Shown: positions 12,370-23,967, counted from the first letter of the stretch. The stretch is DNA of 64,000 bases from Siphonodentalium dalli (GCA_032622095.1 CP136067.1:132497990-132561989); one strand, 5' to 3'. Numbers and translations: made by a program. The notes: a model not told the origin generated them from the sequence alone.

Positions 12370-12502
12370 TTTCTGATTGGGCCTCATCTTCTGAGAAGAA
12401 TTTGCAGAAGATAAAATGCAGAATTGAGGTGACCAATGGGTGTACATCAACAACTTCAACTGGGGAAATTCAATCTGATCCTAGCAGTTGAAGCCTCGGC
12501 AC

Positions 12503-12678
12503 AATGAGGTTGCCAGAGGGTGAATTTGGCGACGCTAGCCCGCTGGTCAGAATACGTCTCTAATTTCGAGGCTTGGGGAAAACAAGGTGTTTATAAATTA
12601 ATCGATATCGATATTCAAGCTACAAATCGGCATCATATCGGGATAGCGTCACTAATTTCACCCTCTGTGAACCTCATT
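12503..12678. mobile_element. Foldback MITE, longer relative of the 12.3-kb copy
   Basis: The left arm AATGAGGTTGCCAGAGGGTG and the right arm CACCCTCTGTGAACCTCATT are inverse with few mismatches. The arms extend inward through GCGACGCTA and TAGCGTCAC. It lies about 130 bp from the shorter relative, so it reflects either local transposition or a decayed tandem. Confidence 0.65.
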
Positions 12679-12939
12679 CTGCAAACAATATACACCATTT
12701 AAAGGCTTACATACGGAGAGGTAGGCAAGTTTGGGGCGATACCTGTCGTCGTCAAGCACCTATATTAAGAAAATGCACTCAATGTCATAACGTCGCTAGG
12801 AATCGCAGCCAACAATTGTATGCCGTGGAATTGCCATCTTCATATTCTCCAATCGGCAAGCGAAGCTGTGCCCGCTATAATGGGTTTCATATTTCAAAAT
12901 TAACAAGTGGTATAGGTGCGAGATAGAACTTGTTGAGGG

Positions 12940-13555
12940 ATGGATAAGAAAGCGGAAAATAAAGAAGAGATAGCGACATAATATATAGACGAGAAGAGAA
13001 AGAGAAAGAGGAAGAGCTTGTGAGCAATAGCCAAGGGTATATATGGGGAGAACGCGGTAAGTGAACAAATTAAACGGCGAGGGAAAGTAAGAGCAAGGTA
13101 CGAATGAGATATTAAAAGTGAAAACATTGAGAAAGAGAAGGGGAGCATAGGCGTATGGATCCAAATGTATTGAGTGAGTGAGTGAGTATTAGTGAATGAA
13201 TGAGTAGTGAGTGTGAGTGTGTGCGTGAGTAAGTGAGTGTGAGTGAGTGTGAGTGAGTGAGTGAGAGTGAGTGTGTTAGTGTGAGTAAGTGGGTAAATAA
13301 GTGTGAGTTGGTGAGTGATTGGGTGTGAGTGAGTGTGAGTGAGTGAGTGTGAGTGTGAGTGAGTGTGAGTGAGTGTGAGTGAGTGTGAGTGAGTGAGAGT
13401 GTGTAAGTGGGGGTGAGTGTGTGAGAGTGAGAGTGAGTGAGTGTGTGAGTGAGTGTGATAGTGTGTAAGAGAGTGAGTGAGAGAGAATTAGAGAGAGCGG
13501 GTGAGAGAATGAGAGAGAGTGGGAGTGAGAGAAGGGGGAGGAAGAAGAGCATGTA
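12940..13555. repeat. Purine-rich tract and (GAGTGTGAGT)n satellite
   Basis: From about 12940 the plus strand is strongly purine-biased (AGAAGAGA words). From 13170 to 13480 it is a degenerate GTGAGT/GTGTGAGT array, then GAGAGA. The minus strand is open for 146 codons of Leu/Thr/Ser/His repeats (13112-13552), which follows from the absence of stop triplets in the repeat. Confidence 0.9.
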
Positions 13556-13559
13556 ATTT

Positions 13560-14400
13560 GAAATAATTGCTATTGAATCGAAAGGATAGAGTGTGAGATC
13601 GGAGGAGAGAGCGTATATAGAGATACATGCATGTACATGTACATATAATACACGTACACATGACCAGTCACCATGCGAGAATCATACGGGTGTCAATGTG
13701 GCCACTATTATTGATGTGAGATGGACGAACATTAATGTTAAATATAACGATAAACTTGAAGATGTAGTTAAAAAAACTTAGGTATACTCACCACTGATAT
13801 AGCTTGTTAATGGTACGCGTGATCTTCAGTGACAAGTTCGTTGATGCGACTGTGCAAGCGGGACAAAACAGCGGGATGCAAGAATTATTGTTCTTGGACT
13901 TGGAATAACGATCGTTTCATTCACTGCGGACTTGTCGATCTATCGACAAACAGTCACGTGATAAAACACCGTCACCAGGTACCCGCGACAACACTGCTAG
14001 ACACAAAGCCACGAGTCCTCTATACCAATGCTACGTTACATTGTTGGTACAGTTTATTTTGAAATAACGACAATCGTGGTCGATATGAGTTCAGAATTTT
14101 AATGCGTCGATTCGTTATTATTGACTTCGAAAAGAACACGAACTCTCGGTGCAAACGTAGTCCGCAATGTATATAAGGCCGTTGAAGTTCACCCAGCTAT
14201 GCCAAAGCTAGTGCAGTATTAGCCCAAAATTTGTGGAGATCTGATGTTCTACTTAAGGGATCTACTTCATTCCCGAAAAGACTTTACAAGGCTATATGTG
14301 AGGCAACTCAAACATTTATACTAACTAGCAATCAATTTCGTTAGTCGCCAATCGTATTTCTGACTCACAATAAGTAGTTGCTCGAATTTGATAATCTTCA
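13560..14400. other. No supported feature
   Basis: Only a short ACATGCATGTACATGTACAT microsatellite near 13624. No gene is evident. Confidence 0.4.
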
Positions 14401-14452
14401 GAGACACAAATCAAAAATGATATAGCTATATGTCTATATCTATATTTGCGAA

Positions 14453-14488
14453 TGTCTGTCTGTCTGCCTGTCTGTCTGTCTGTCTGTG
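14453..14488. repeat. (CTGT)n microsatellite
   Basis: TGTCTGTCTGCCTGTCTGTC-type run at the left end of the following array. A second, shorter run lies at 15818-15845 and is followed by the same flank (GTTCTATA...AACTTCACG...). Confidence 0.85.
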
Positions 14489-14489
14489 T

Positions 14490-16240
14490 TCTATAGAAAT
14501 TCACAGGGGACCATCTAGATGATGCCAAAGGGGTCTACTAGGAGTAACTTTTTACGAGAAAGATAATGGTCGGGAGTAGAATTTTCTAAAGTCACGCCGT
14601 TGTTGTCAGGGGCAGAAAAGGGGGAGGGGCAGAAAAAAAATTGTCGCCGATTGCCACCAAACTTATATATAATCATCCCCATAATATGAGGAATCTAATG
14701 GCGTGGTTTAAATTTGGCAAAAGTCGCGCCGTTCGCGTCAGGGGTGCCCGGCAGGGGGGGGGGGCAGATTTGTTTTCTGTCGCCGATTGATTGCCACGAA
14801 ACTTACATATAATCATCCCCATGATATGAAGAATCCAACGGTGTGGTTTAAATATGTCAAAAGTGGCGTCGTTTGAGTCAGGGATGAACGGAAGGGAAGA
14901 GGGTCACCAAAATTGATAAAACTAATTTTAGCGCCGATTTCCACCAAATTGATATATATTCTTCTTCATGATACAAGGAATCTAATTGTGCGATTTAACG
15001 CCAAATTGTTGTTTTTGGATGAGAGATTGGGAGGGGGTGGGCACTAAATTTGATACTAAGTCGCCGATTGCCACCACACTTATACAAAATCATCCCATGG
15101 TATGAGGAGTCTAATGGTGTGGCTTTTATCTGTCAAATGTGGCCTCATTCGAGTCATGGTTGCATTGAAAGGGACAGGGGCACCAACATTGATGCACAAT
15201 TTCTTTAGCGCCAATTTCCACCAAATTGATACACGTTCTTATCCATGATACGAGGAATCTAATCGTGATTTAAAGACGCCATAGTGGTGCTGTTTGGGTG
15301 AGAGATGGAGAGGGGAGGGATTGGCACCAAATTTGATAAAAAAAATTGTTTAGTCGCCGATTATCACCAAACTTATAAACAGTCATCTCCATGATATCAG
15401 GAGTGTAATCGTGTGGTTTAAGGATGTCACAAGTGGGGCCATTCGAGTCAGTGGTGTGTAGAGATGAGAGGGACACAAGACATTATATCTATATGTTTAG
15501 TGCCGATTTCCACCAGATTGATACATATTCTTCTCCGTGATACGAGGAATCTTATCACGTGGTTTAGATACACCAAATTGGTGCCCTATGGGTGAGAGAT
15601 GTGGGGACCTTAAATTTTATACGAATTTGTATACTCGCCAATTTTCACCAATTTCATATATATGCATCTCTAATCTCCAATGAGTCTTAGTGTGTGCAGC
15701 TTGAGTCCGAAATAGGGACGGGAGGGTCACCAAAACTGATACAAAATATTTTTAGTACCAATTACCATCAAATTCAGACACGTTCTTCTCAAATGATACA
15801 AGAAATAAAATCGTGCTGTCTGTCTGTCATTTTGTCTGTCTGTGTGCGTTCTATATATAACTTCACGCGGTACAATCGAGATGGCACCAAGGCGTTCTAC
15901 GATGGGTAACTTTTTACAAGGAAGATAATGGTGCGGGTTAAAATTTTCTAAAATGACGCTGTTGGTGGGAGGGGAAATTAAAACAATATGGTGAAATAGT
16001 TTTGTCGCTGATTTCCACCAAACGAATACATAATCACCTTCGCAATATGGCATTGTTCGAGTCAGCGTTGCATCAACAATTGATTTAATAAACCAAATTC
16101 ATACACGTTTTTCTCTAATGATATACCATGAATTAAATCACATTTGGTATCGTTTGCGTCACGGATGGCGAGCGGATATGCACTATCATTGATAAGATTG
16201 CTATTCGCCAATATCCACATATAAGTTATATACAGTCACC
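14490..16240. repeat. Tandem array of ~140-bp units in alternating A/B forms, probably Helitron-internal
   Basis: A landmark of the form (T/G)CGCCGATT-CCACCAAA recurs at about 14645, 14781, 14932, 15061, 15209, 15355, 15502, 15635, 15757 and 16004, so the unit is 123-151 bp. Units alternate between an A form (CACCAAACTTATATATAATC then ATCCCCAT) and a B form (CACCAAATTGATACA then TTCTTCTCCATGATAC), giving a ~285-bp dimer. Both ends of the block carry a CTGT microsatellite plus a shared flank. I infer that similar arrays occupy the middle of invertebrate Helitron-type elements; a candidate 3' terminus lies at 17157-17186. Confidence 0.8.
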
Positions 16241-17150
16241 AGGCCATATCCATATAATTTTAAGTAGTTGGGCGTTCACATTTCACAATCCCGACATATG
16301 GTGACCCACATAAGTCACTTGAACAATTACATCTTCTTAACAGTCATATTTATATGGGAATGGCAATCAAGGCATTCACACAATGAGCTAGCAAAAAGCG
16401 ATAACTAGAAGAAGCATTAAACGTATATTTATCATTCTATTGAAGAGATACATATATTCGTGCAAACTGAGAGACCTTGAACCGTCAGAGGATTGCATAT
16501 ATATAATACAAAAATTTAGTCTGTTCCATTCAATACAGTTTCCACAAAAAGTTACAATTTGTCAAGATATATGGAAGGCAAGTTCAAAAATAGTGGTCAC
16601 AGTGTGCAGTCAAATATAGTTTCTTCTGATATACAAGAAAATGCAGTTAGTAGCACAAGACTTTTCAGGATCCTACCAATACTGACATCTGACAAGGGTT
16701 TTAGAACAGACTCATCGACTGACATAACCAACTCAAAATCTCGCTCTGTGCCTGGCACACAGCTGATATATATGAGCAGCAACATTTCGTTTCATGGAGA
16801 TATGATAGCCAGGTGTCCTCGAGATCTTAGTCCAGCCCACTAGATTGATTGATACATCTCAATATGTAAAACCCAATTATCATCTTTTATCGAACTCATG
16901 TGTTTATGCTGTTCATGTGTCATATTATAACGTCTAATGCATACGCAGTTGTAAATAAATAAATACTTCATAATTTGTGGAACGGATTAATCGCGATAAA
17001 CAGAATGACAATTGACAAGGTGAGCCACTATTTATATTCCATGACTGTAATAATCATGTTCTGTGATGCTATTTGAATATACAATTTATGAGAAAACGTA
17101 TAATACTTTAAGCAAGAGCATTCTCTATTCCCAACAAATATCCACAGCAT
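16240..17150. other. AT-rich stretch, possibly the right part of the Helitron-like element
   Basis: No long open frame with motifs; the 94-codon plus-strand frame at 16559-16843 has no recognisable domain. The stretch may belong to the element that ends at 17186. Confidence 0.35.
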
Positions 17151-17156
17151 ACATTA

Positions 17157-17186
17157 ACCTGGGCAACACCGGGTAACCCTGCTAGT
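17157..17186 (+). mobile_element. Helitron-like 3' terminus
   Basis: A six-pair hairpin (ACCTGG, loop GCAACA, CCGGGT, with one G:T pair) is followed after seven bases by CTAG and then T. Helitrons end in a short hairpin followed by CTRR and insert before T. The words GGGCAACACCGGGTAACC and GCTAGT are typical of animal Helitron ends. The 5' end (TC after A) was not identified. Confidence 0.55.
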
Positions 17187-17610
17187 GATATATAGCCAAT
17201 AATGTGGTAACAATTTCAGTAACTCGATGCTGCACAAAAAAAGATAAAGGTACTGGTAAACTAGTGACTCCACACATAGTTTAATGTTTTCCTATGTAAA
17301 ACAATATCATGCATAAGAGAAGTGATCATTGTAAATATATGTGCTAATTGCCTTTTGCCCTCTGCTCTCACCCAACTGTAATCCAGCAGTTCATTATTCT
17401 TCTCATCATGCTCTGTATCTCTTCCTCTTACTTAATATTGTCTTCCACTTCTCAATGACCACTATATGTAATGTGTTTTTTTCTGAGGAGATGGCTCTAT
17501 ATAAGCATCTGATGCTTGTTGTGAAATCCTCTTCCCCCTTCTAGTCTTCTATTCATACATGTGTCATGTTTATAATTATATCTTTTTAGGAAGAAATAAA
17601 TATTGCTTAA

Positions 17611-18080
17611 AGATACGGGCGGCGTTGGCAGTTGGTATGCTGTTAAAATATTCACCTCCATCAAAAACCGCCATGAACAGAAGGAATATTAAGATAGAGA
17701 CATACTTTGTTCTTATGTCAATCAAAAATATGGCATAAACAGTATGTTATTGTCAATCTTTTCCCTTTTGTTATGTAAATAAAAGCAAAAAACGTTACGT
17801 TCCCTGGCTCTTTTTTTAGATCCGGATATGGTAAACATAAAGATCGTCATTTGTTACTGTTTTCCTGATATGTGATTAACCAATATAATTGCGCTGTGTT
17901 ATGTAAACAGAAGCACAACTTCTGTAACACGAGCAGACGCTTGTTTACGTAAATCATTGCACGTCTCGACGACAATATACTATTTACGCTCTGATTATGT
18001 TTGGCATATGATCGGAACTGTATATATTTTGGTGTTACTTCTGTTGATGGCGATTTCTGCAACGAATGCCGCCCGTGCCT
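17611..18080. mobile_element. TTAA-flanked MITE, family T1, copy 1
   Basis: TTAA at 17607-17610 and 18081-18084 brackets a 470-bp unit beginning AGATACGGGCGGCGTT and ending AATGCCGCCCGTGCCT, which is an inverted repeat with two mismatches. Exact TTAA target duplication is the mark of piggyBac-type transposition. Internal text (AACAGTATGTTATTGTCA) is shared with the copies at 38.2 and 57.2 kb. Confidence 0.8.
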
Positions 18081-19234
18081 TTAAACCAAAGCTAGTGTAT
18101 TGGTACTGGCATTAGGTACACATTTCAGTCTCCGATAGCTTACCTTGGGACATTATACATTAGTGTAAAGGATATTTTGATTTATTTTATATTGGAATGA
18201 GATAAGACTGGTATCGTTGATGATTTTACATGTATCGAAATAAATAGCTTTCCATTCTGTTGTATTGTTGTTTTAACCCTTTCAGTGCCATGGGCCGATC
18301 TCATCGGCCCTAATTTACGTTCTGTAAAATCGGCCCTAAAAAAAAAAGTTAAAACAAAAAAGTTTTTTTGTTTTTTAGATTTTTTTTGTTTTGGGTTGAA
18401 TTTGTTTTTGGTATGATTAAAGGGGTATTGTACACAGAGATAGGCAATTTTTTTATTTACTCCCATTGACATAACTTTCAAGTTAGATTGTGTTCGTGTT
18501 ATATGATTTTCGTATAAACCTAATTTAGCGACAAAAATATTGATCTTGGAAATAAAAATATTACGATTTCAAACTACGCGCCATGTTTTTGACCTTCACC
18601 GGAGAAGACGCAGGTTGCAGGATGAACCGGAAGTTCAATTGATACCTGCAATCTCTTCCATCGAACAATCTCACCCCCTATAAAAATACTTGACACTTTA
18701 TGAATCTTGTTTCTTCTCTTTTTTTCCAAATTGGTTATAGCGGGACTTCCTTTTGCATGTAACATGTTTTGTTCGCAACTCAATAATGTTCGTCGTAAAC
18801 GGCCGTCGATAAAAGACACCCAACATGAGAGATTTCAAGAACGGTAACTCGAAATGGCATAATTCGCCATTTTATGACTCCAGCCATAAATTCATTTATA
18901 TTAAATAATTCAATTTGACTTTTATGATAGCCTTCTAACCGGAACGTTTTCAGTAGACTAATACTTTCGACGCCTGATGTTGGGAACAACTCTGAGATGA
19001 ATGATATAAATCATTGCCTCGGGAGTTCACGGCTTTCGTCAAAGCAGGTTATTAATTTCCCACCTGTTCTGATGGAAGCGGCGCATACGTGTTCCAATCA
19101 AGTCATTGCCTCGTGAGTTCACTGCTTTCGTCAAAGCAGGTTATTAATTTCCCGCCTGTTTTGATGGAAGCGGCGCATACGTGTTCCAATCAAATCACGA
19201 CATCTGGAGTTCGGGACGTTTTCCTCTCAGCCCA

Positions 19235-19240
19235 TATAAA
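19235..19240 (+). promoter_or_regulatory. TATA box of the 5' LTR-like repeat
   Basis: CCCATATAAACC sits about 140 bp upstream of the AATAAA and directly downstream of the duplicated 92-bp blocks. The same sequence is preserved in the other repeat. Confidence 0.5.
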
Positions 19241-19375
19241 CCAGACAGAGCCAAGCTCTCACCCTTAGACTCACTCTTGTTTCTGAACGCACACTTGATA
19301 CTAACGTGCAGCGTGAGAAGATGTTGTATTATTCTCCGTGGCCACCTGATGGGGTGCACTTGTATATAGTTGTAC

Positions 19376-19381
19376 AATAAA
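19376..19381 (+). terminator. Polyadenylation signal of the 5' LTR-like repeat
   Basis: GTACAATAAATGTC, conserved at 23555-23560 in the partner repeat, at the position expected for the end of R. Confidence 0.5.
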
Positions 19382-19396
19382 TGTCATCAACGTGTT

Positions 19397-19503
19397 TCCA
19401 AGAATTCCAACTTAATGGTTAGAACCTGTGGGACCAGTAGCCCGAGGGAGTGGTACAGGTCGTTGTGGTGCCGAGTAGCTGGACATTTCTTGGAATTCTT
19501 GGA
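19397..19503 (+). other. 14-bp inverted repeat bracketing the U5/PBS region
   Basis: TCCAAGAATTCCAA (19397-19410) pairs exactly with TTGGAATTCTTGGA (19490-19503). The 79-base loop would contain the end of the LTR and the possible primer-binding site, as in structured retroelement leaders. Confidence 0.55.
19466..19483 (+). other. Possible primer-binding site
   Basis: TGGTGCCGAGTAGCTGGA begins eight bases after the end of the 5' repeat. It starts with the TGG that pairs with a tRNA CCA end. The tRNA was not identified. Confidence 0.3.
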
Positions 19504-19623
19504 CAGGTGGACACGGAAGAAAAATATGAAGGAAGGAAGGAAGGAATAAAAGGTATGAGTATATTTGCAATTATTTGGCTTGGTTCACAACTCTTTATAG
19601 GTAGATAGGTAGATGTAACTATA

Positions 19624-20247
19624 GGTTAAAATTGTTCCGTCAATTTTTCTATATAAGGTATACTTAGAAACTACTGTTGGGCCAGTATGTTTATTTCGAG
19701 TTGTGGTTGTTTCAAAAATCGTTGCGTCGATTTGAAATAAAGATTGCTTGTTTTTCGAAGTATTATTAGTTACATGTACGCTGGTCTAAATTTTTGTGCA
19801 AATTGGCCGTAATTATTAAAATTGAAAAATGTTATCAGCTAGAAGAAATAATCACTGGGATAAAAGTTATGTGTCCAGAGCAATGGTATCCAAGAATTGG
19901 GTAAGATTGGTTTGACAATCTACGCGAGAATGACTCCCAGTGAATTGTTAAATTATGCATGGTAGAGATATGGTGAAGAAGACACATTCTCACAACGAGT
20001 AATCTGTCGATTATATTAGTTTTTAATTGAATAATATGCGAGTAAAGCAAAAAAGTTGTTCAGGGAATTCACAGTTATAGTTTAAATTGTTGCGTCAATT
20101 TTTCTATATTAGGTATGCTTGGAAATTACTGTTGTATCAGCGTTTTCTATGTCAAATTGTTGTTTCAAAAATCGTTGTGTCGATTTGAAATAGAGATTGT
20201 TTGTTTTCGAGGTATTATTAGTTACATGTACGCTGGTCTAAATTATT
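19624..20247. repeat. Direct duplication (~170 bp) inside the LTR element
   Basis: The blocks at about 19624-19795 and 20078-20247 share TCAATTTTTCTATAT, TCAAAAATCGTTG, TCGATTTGAAAT and TTACATGTACGCTGGTCTAA in the same order, with about 280 bp between them. Confidence 0.75.
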
Positions 20248-22290
20248 ACACCTTTATGCAGGTTATATAGGTATTAAATTTACTGATGATTTTAGGATGT
20301 TGTCAAGTTAATCAGTATGAGTTTAGTGAGTTCTGGTTTTGAACGAATTGTGGGTTCAATTTTTGTTAAGGCTGTTCTGTCGGTCAATTGAGCGTATAAT
20401 ATTAGTTTTATTGTGCTCAGATTATCCATTTGAAAACATTAGTTATTTATTACAGTTGTCAAGAAACTGGTCGCATCCAGCGAGATATAACTTTAAATAA
20501 AAGAAATTAGTTGAAGTAATTCGAAAAAAATTAAAATTAAAGACATTATAGTCACTTGAAGTTTGAAGTATGGTTTTGGAATGTTCCATTTAGCCAAATG
20601 GTTCCAATGTTTTGCAAAAATATCTACACGGATGGTTAGTGGTATTTTGGTTATGACACACCCGGATTGGGTTAAAATGTCGATTTCAAAATATATAGAT
20701 CGCTGCACATGTATCGTCATCGTATGTACGCATATACAAGGAACCAGAATGGTTTTAATGTGTTCAAGTTTCGAACAAACCAAGTTTGATCAGAGTTGAC
20801 AACTCGGAAAATAAGAAATGTAACTGAATAATAAACAAGAAAAGAATGAATAGAAAATGGATTGTGCCATGATAAAATCTGTTCCGGGAATAATTTGAGT
20901 GTCTGTGATTTACAACCAAACGGATATATGTCTAATATGTCTAAACTGTTTGTTGACGACACAAAATTCTTGGAACAAAAATAGTAAGAAAAAAGAGAAC
21001 TTACCTTTAATGGAATTTAAATAGATCCGAAAATAATCCTATAATTCCATGAAAATTGTACTGAATAAAGACACAATTTGTCATGAAGATATACTGTTAA
21101 AGACACATTTTGAACCATAGCTATGTTGAAAACATTAACATGAGAATTAGATCCAGGCAAAAAGAAAATTAGTACACCACGGGCTATTTCTAGCGAAAAG
21201 ACAAATGAGCTGGCATTTCGGGGTGCATATACAGGAGACAATGACCCCTGAATACTCGGGTCACTTCGATGAAAGACCACTGTTCACAACAGCAATGCAT
21301 AGATAACACTAGGAGTCGACACATGGCCTTAGGGTATTAATTATGCAAAATGGTCAAAACTGTCCACCCGGGACTGTAGGAACTAAAGTGGTTAATATAT
21401 ATATTTCATTTAGCAGTTAAGCTGTGGTCAGGAAAAATTTAAATGCGTATGGTGACCTATCTATTGATTTTAGTTAAAGGGACATGTGAAGGAAGATTAG
21501 CTTACGCATTCCATTTAAGAGTTGTCTGAGGTCATGAAAATATAAGTTAGTCGTTGTCTGAAGATTTTAAGTTTAAAGGGACATATGAGAATGAACTGGA
21601 AATACGTTTAAAGAGATAGCTGATGTCAGGAAATTAAAGTTTGTATAGTGAACTATTGAATTGTTTTAAAGGGACATATCATGATAATAATGTAAAGTAG
21701 GTTGTATTAAAAACCCATATATAATTAGCTTTGTGAACCAATAAGCCAAGCAAATTGTCTCATGAGTTGTACATTTTATTCCGTTTCACAAGGAATATAT
21801 ATATATATATAATCGATGGCATTTATATAAAATGTCCTTGGTGTGGGAGTTGTTTATGTTTATGAGAGTTGTTAGAATTTCAGTTTTTTCAAATTGAAAT
21901 GTGAATCGGTTACATTGTAATTTCAAGGTGATTTGACGGGTGTTCCCAAATGCGGGGCCCATGAGATTTAATTTGGCATTTTCACGGCAATGAAATAGAA
22001 GTTCGACTCGAAGTGCGTGGTTCCACACGCCGGTGCCAACAAGTTGGGACATTAAATGCTATAGAGCATTTGTACAAGTTCAATTGTACATGATGGTATA
22101 GGTGGGGGCCTTTATGCCCCAATTACAATGATAATCGGTAATGGTCATTTTCAAGGTTGAAATCGTGTTCTACACGTATAAGCGTGGTGTAACGCTATTG
22201 ACATTACCCAGATAATTCATTCAGTTCTTACACAACGTATATGAAGTCCTTTCCACTAGACAGTACTATGTTGACCATTTATTTATGACC

Positions 22291-22610
22291 AAATTCAAGA
22301 TCGAGTTGAACTTTATTCATCTTTCGTATCGAAACAAGGCAAATATAGCCCTCGACAGGAAGTCACACCCTAGATATTAAACCATATTGACCCTGAACAC
22401 ATTTACGCCCAAATTCAAGATCAAGTTGGAAATTTATTCAACTTTCGTATCGAACAAGGCGGTTTAAGCCATGACGTGAAGTCGCACCATAGATATTAAA
22501 CCATATTAACCCTTAACCAATTTGCGCCTGAATTCAAGATCAAGTTGGAAATTTATTCAACTTTCGTATCGAAACAAGGCCATTATAACTTCCGACAGAA
22601 GTCATATCTG
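22291..22610. repeat. ~120-bp tandem repeat, three copies
   Basis: The landmark AATTCAAGATC is at 22292, 22412 and 22531. It is followed each time by AGTTG, TTTATTCA, CTTTCGTATCGAA and CAAGGC. It lies in the internal region of the LTR-flanked element. Confidence 0.85.
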
Positions 22611-22811
22611 GATCAATCGATCAATCATTCATATGGAGTCTAGCCAGGATGTACGGGAATGTCCGGGAAAGGCACCGTTGTTCTCCAACGCTGGATCTGG
22701 ATAAACCGATTAGTCAGAATATAGCCAAGATCTACGGGGTTAATAGGGAGAGGCACCATTAACTTCCAACGCTGGATCAGAACTAACTCTCCAGAACCAA
22801 AACTTATTCTA

Positions 22812-23060
22812 GGATTATGACATTCTTCTGTTTCGGACCAATTCATAGCAATCGACGGTTTTGCTCGACTAAAGAAATTTCGGAGTGTGACATTCCTGTG
22901 ATGGGAACTTGTGGGATTATGACATTCTTCTGTTTCGGACCAATTCATAGCAATCGACGGTTTTGCTCGACTAAAGAAATTTCGGAGTGTGACATTCCTG
23001 TGATGGGAACTTGTGGGATTATGACATTCTTCTGTTTCGGAACAATTCATATTCCAAATG
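22812..23060. repeat. 102-bp tandem repeat, ~2.4 near-identical copies
   Basis: GGATTATGACATTCTTCTG recurs at 22812, 22914 and 23016. The period is exactly 34 codons, so frames on both strands stay open across copies (22817-23071 plus, 22640-23218 minus). I take these frames as by-products, but a repeat protein is not excluded. Confidence 0.9.
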
Positions 23061-23131
23061 GGATAGTTTAAATCTCTCATCAAGTTTTTTGTCTTAGGAC
23101 AAAAATCTTGAAAAAGGTGATATGAGTTATG

Positions 23132-23636
23132 TAATACTTTCGACCCCTGATGTTGGGAACAACAACTCTGAGATGAATGATATAAATCATTGCCTCGGGA
23201 GTTCACGGCTTTCGTCAAAGCAGGTTATTAATTTCCCACCTGTTTTGATGGAAGCGGCGCATACGTGTTCCAATCAAGTCATTGCCTCGGGAGTTCACTG
23301 CTTTCGTCAAAGCAGGTTATTAATTTCCCGCCTGTTTTGATGGAAGCGGCGCATACGTGTTCCAATCAAATCACGACATCTGGAGTTCGGGACGTTTTCC
23401 TCTCAGCCCATATAAACCAGACAGAGCCAAGCTCTCAACCTTAGACTCACTCTTGTTTCTGAACGCACACTTGATACTAACGTGCAGCGTGAGAAGATGT
23501 TGTTGTATTATTCTTCGTGGCCACCTGATGGGGTGCACTTGTATATAGTTGTACAATAAATGTCATCAACGTGTTTCCAAGAATTCCAACTTAATGGTTA
23601 GAACCTGTGGGACCAGTAGCCCGAGGGAGTGGTGCA
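23132..23636 (+). repeat. 3' LTR-like repeat
   Basis: Same order as the 5' copy, with TATAAA at 23411-23416 and AATAAA at 23555-23560. It differs by an extra AAC near 23162, an extra TTG near 23500 and a handful of substitutions. It is preceded by a purine-rich GAAAAAGGTGA (23110-23120), a possible polypurine tract. Confidence 0.6.
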
Positions 23637-23967
23637 ACACATCGTCGACTCAAATACGTTGTTTTAAAATATAATATTGATATTAGATCGCAATTGTTAC
23701 CGGGAATTTATTGAAATTGGCGTACAGTACCCCTTTAAGCATGATATAGCAAAAATAAATCAAACTGGATAAAACCTTAGGGGCATGTTATAACTCAAAA
23801 CTTTCACCAAGTATTCACAGTAATAATTTTGATGCCCATGAAAAACGTAAGATTCCCTGGCACTAAACCTACAAAATAAGTCTGTTAAAGAATATAAGAC
23901 AAAATTATTAAAATTGTAAAAAATTGTAAAAAGTAATAACAAATGATGAAACATTAATGTTGTTACG

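Larger units (their letters stand above)
18959..19457 (+). repeat. 5' LTR-like repeat
   Basis: It contains a 92-bp block duplicated in tandem (landmark TCATTGCCTCG at 19011 and 19103), resembling a U3 enhancer duplication. TATAAA follows at 19235-19240 and AATAAA at 19376-19381. Its last shared bases with the 3' copy are GTGGTRCA. Confidence 0.62.
18959..23636 (+). mobile_element. Non-autonomous LTR retrotransposon candidate (LARD/TRIM-like)
   Basis: Two direct repeats of about 500 bp (18959-19457 and 23132-23636) differ at only about ten positions and flank about 3.7 kb without gag, protease, reverse transcriptase or integrase. Each repeat has, in order, a duplicated upstream block, a TATA box, an AATAAA and a 3' part, which is the U3-R-U5 layout. 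The internal part is made of small tandem duplications. The LTR ends are not cleanly TG..CA and I could not find a convincing target duplication, so a plain segmental duplication is not excluded. Confidence 0.58.
18421..23734. mobile_element. TTAA-flanked element T3, nested in T2 and split by the LTR element
   Basis: AGGGGTATTGTACAC begins at 18421 after TTAA (18417-18420). The inverse of AGGGGTACTGTACGC ends at 23734 before TTAA (23735-23738). Removing the LTR-flanked insertion leaves about 635 bp. No coding capacity is seen. Confidence 0.58.

Noticed and set aside
13112..13552. 146-codon Leu/Ser/Thr/His-rich frame
   Set aside because: It is produced by the GTGAGT satellite, whose complement contains no stop triplets.
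17330..17600. Host gene 3' end (C/T-rich stretch followed by AATAAA at about 17594)
   Set aside because: No exon, splice pattern or coding motif could be tied to it. AATAAA is common in AT-rich DNA.
22640..23218. 192-codon minus-strand repeat protein
   Set aside because: It is open because the repeat period (102 bp) is a multiple of three. The opposite strand is open for the same reason.
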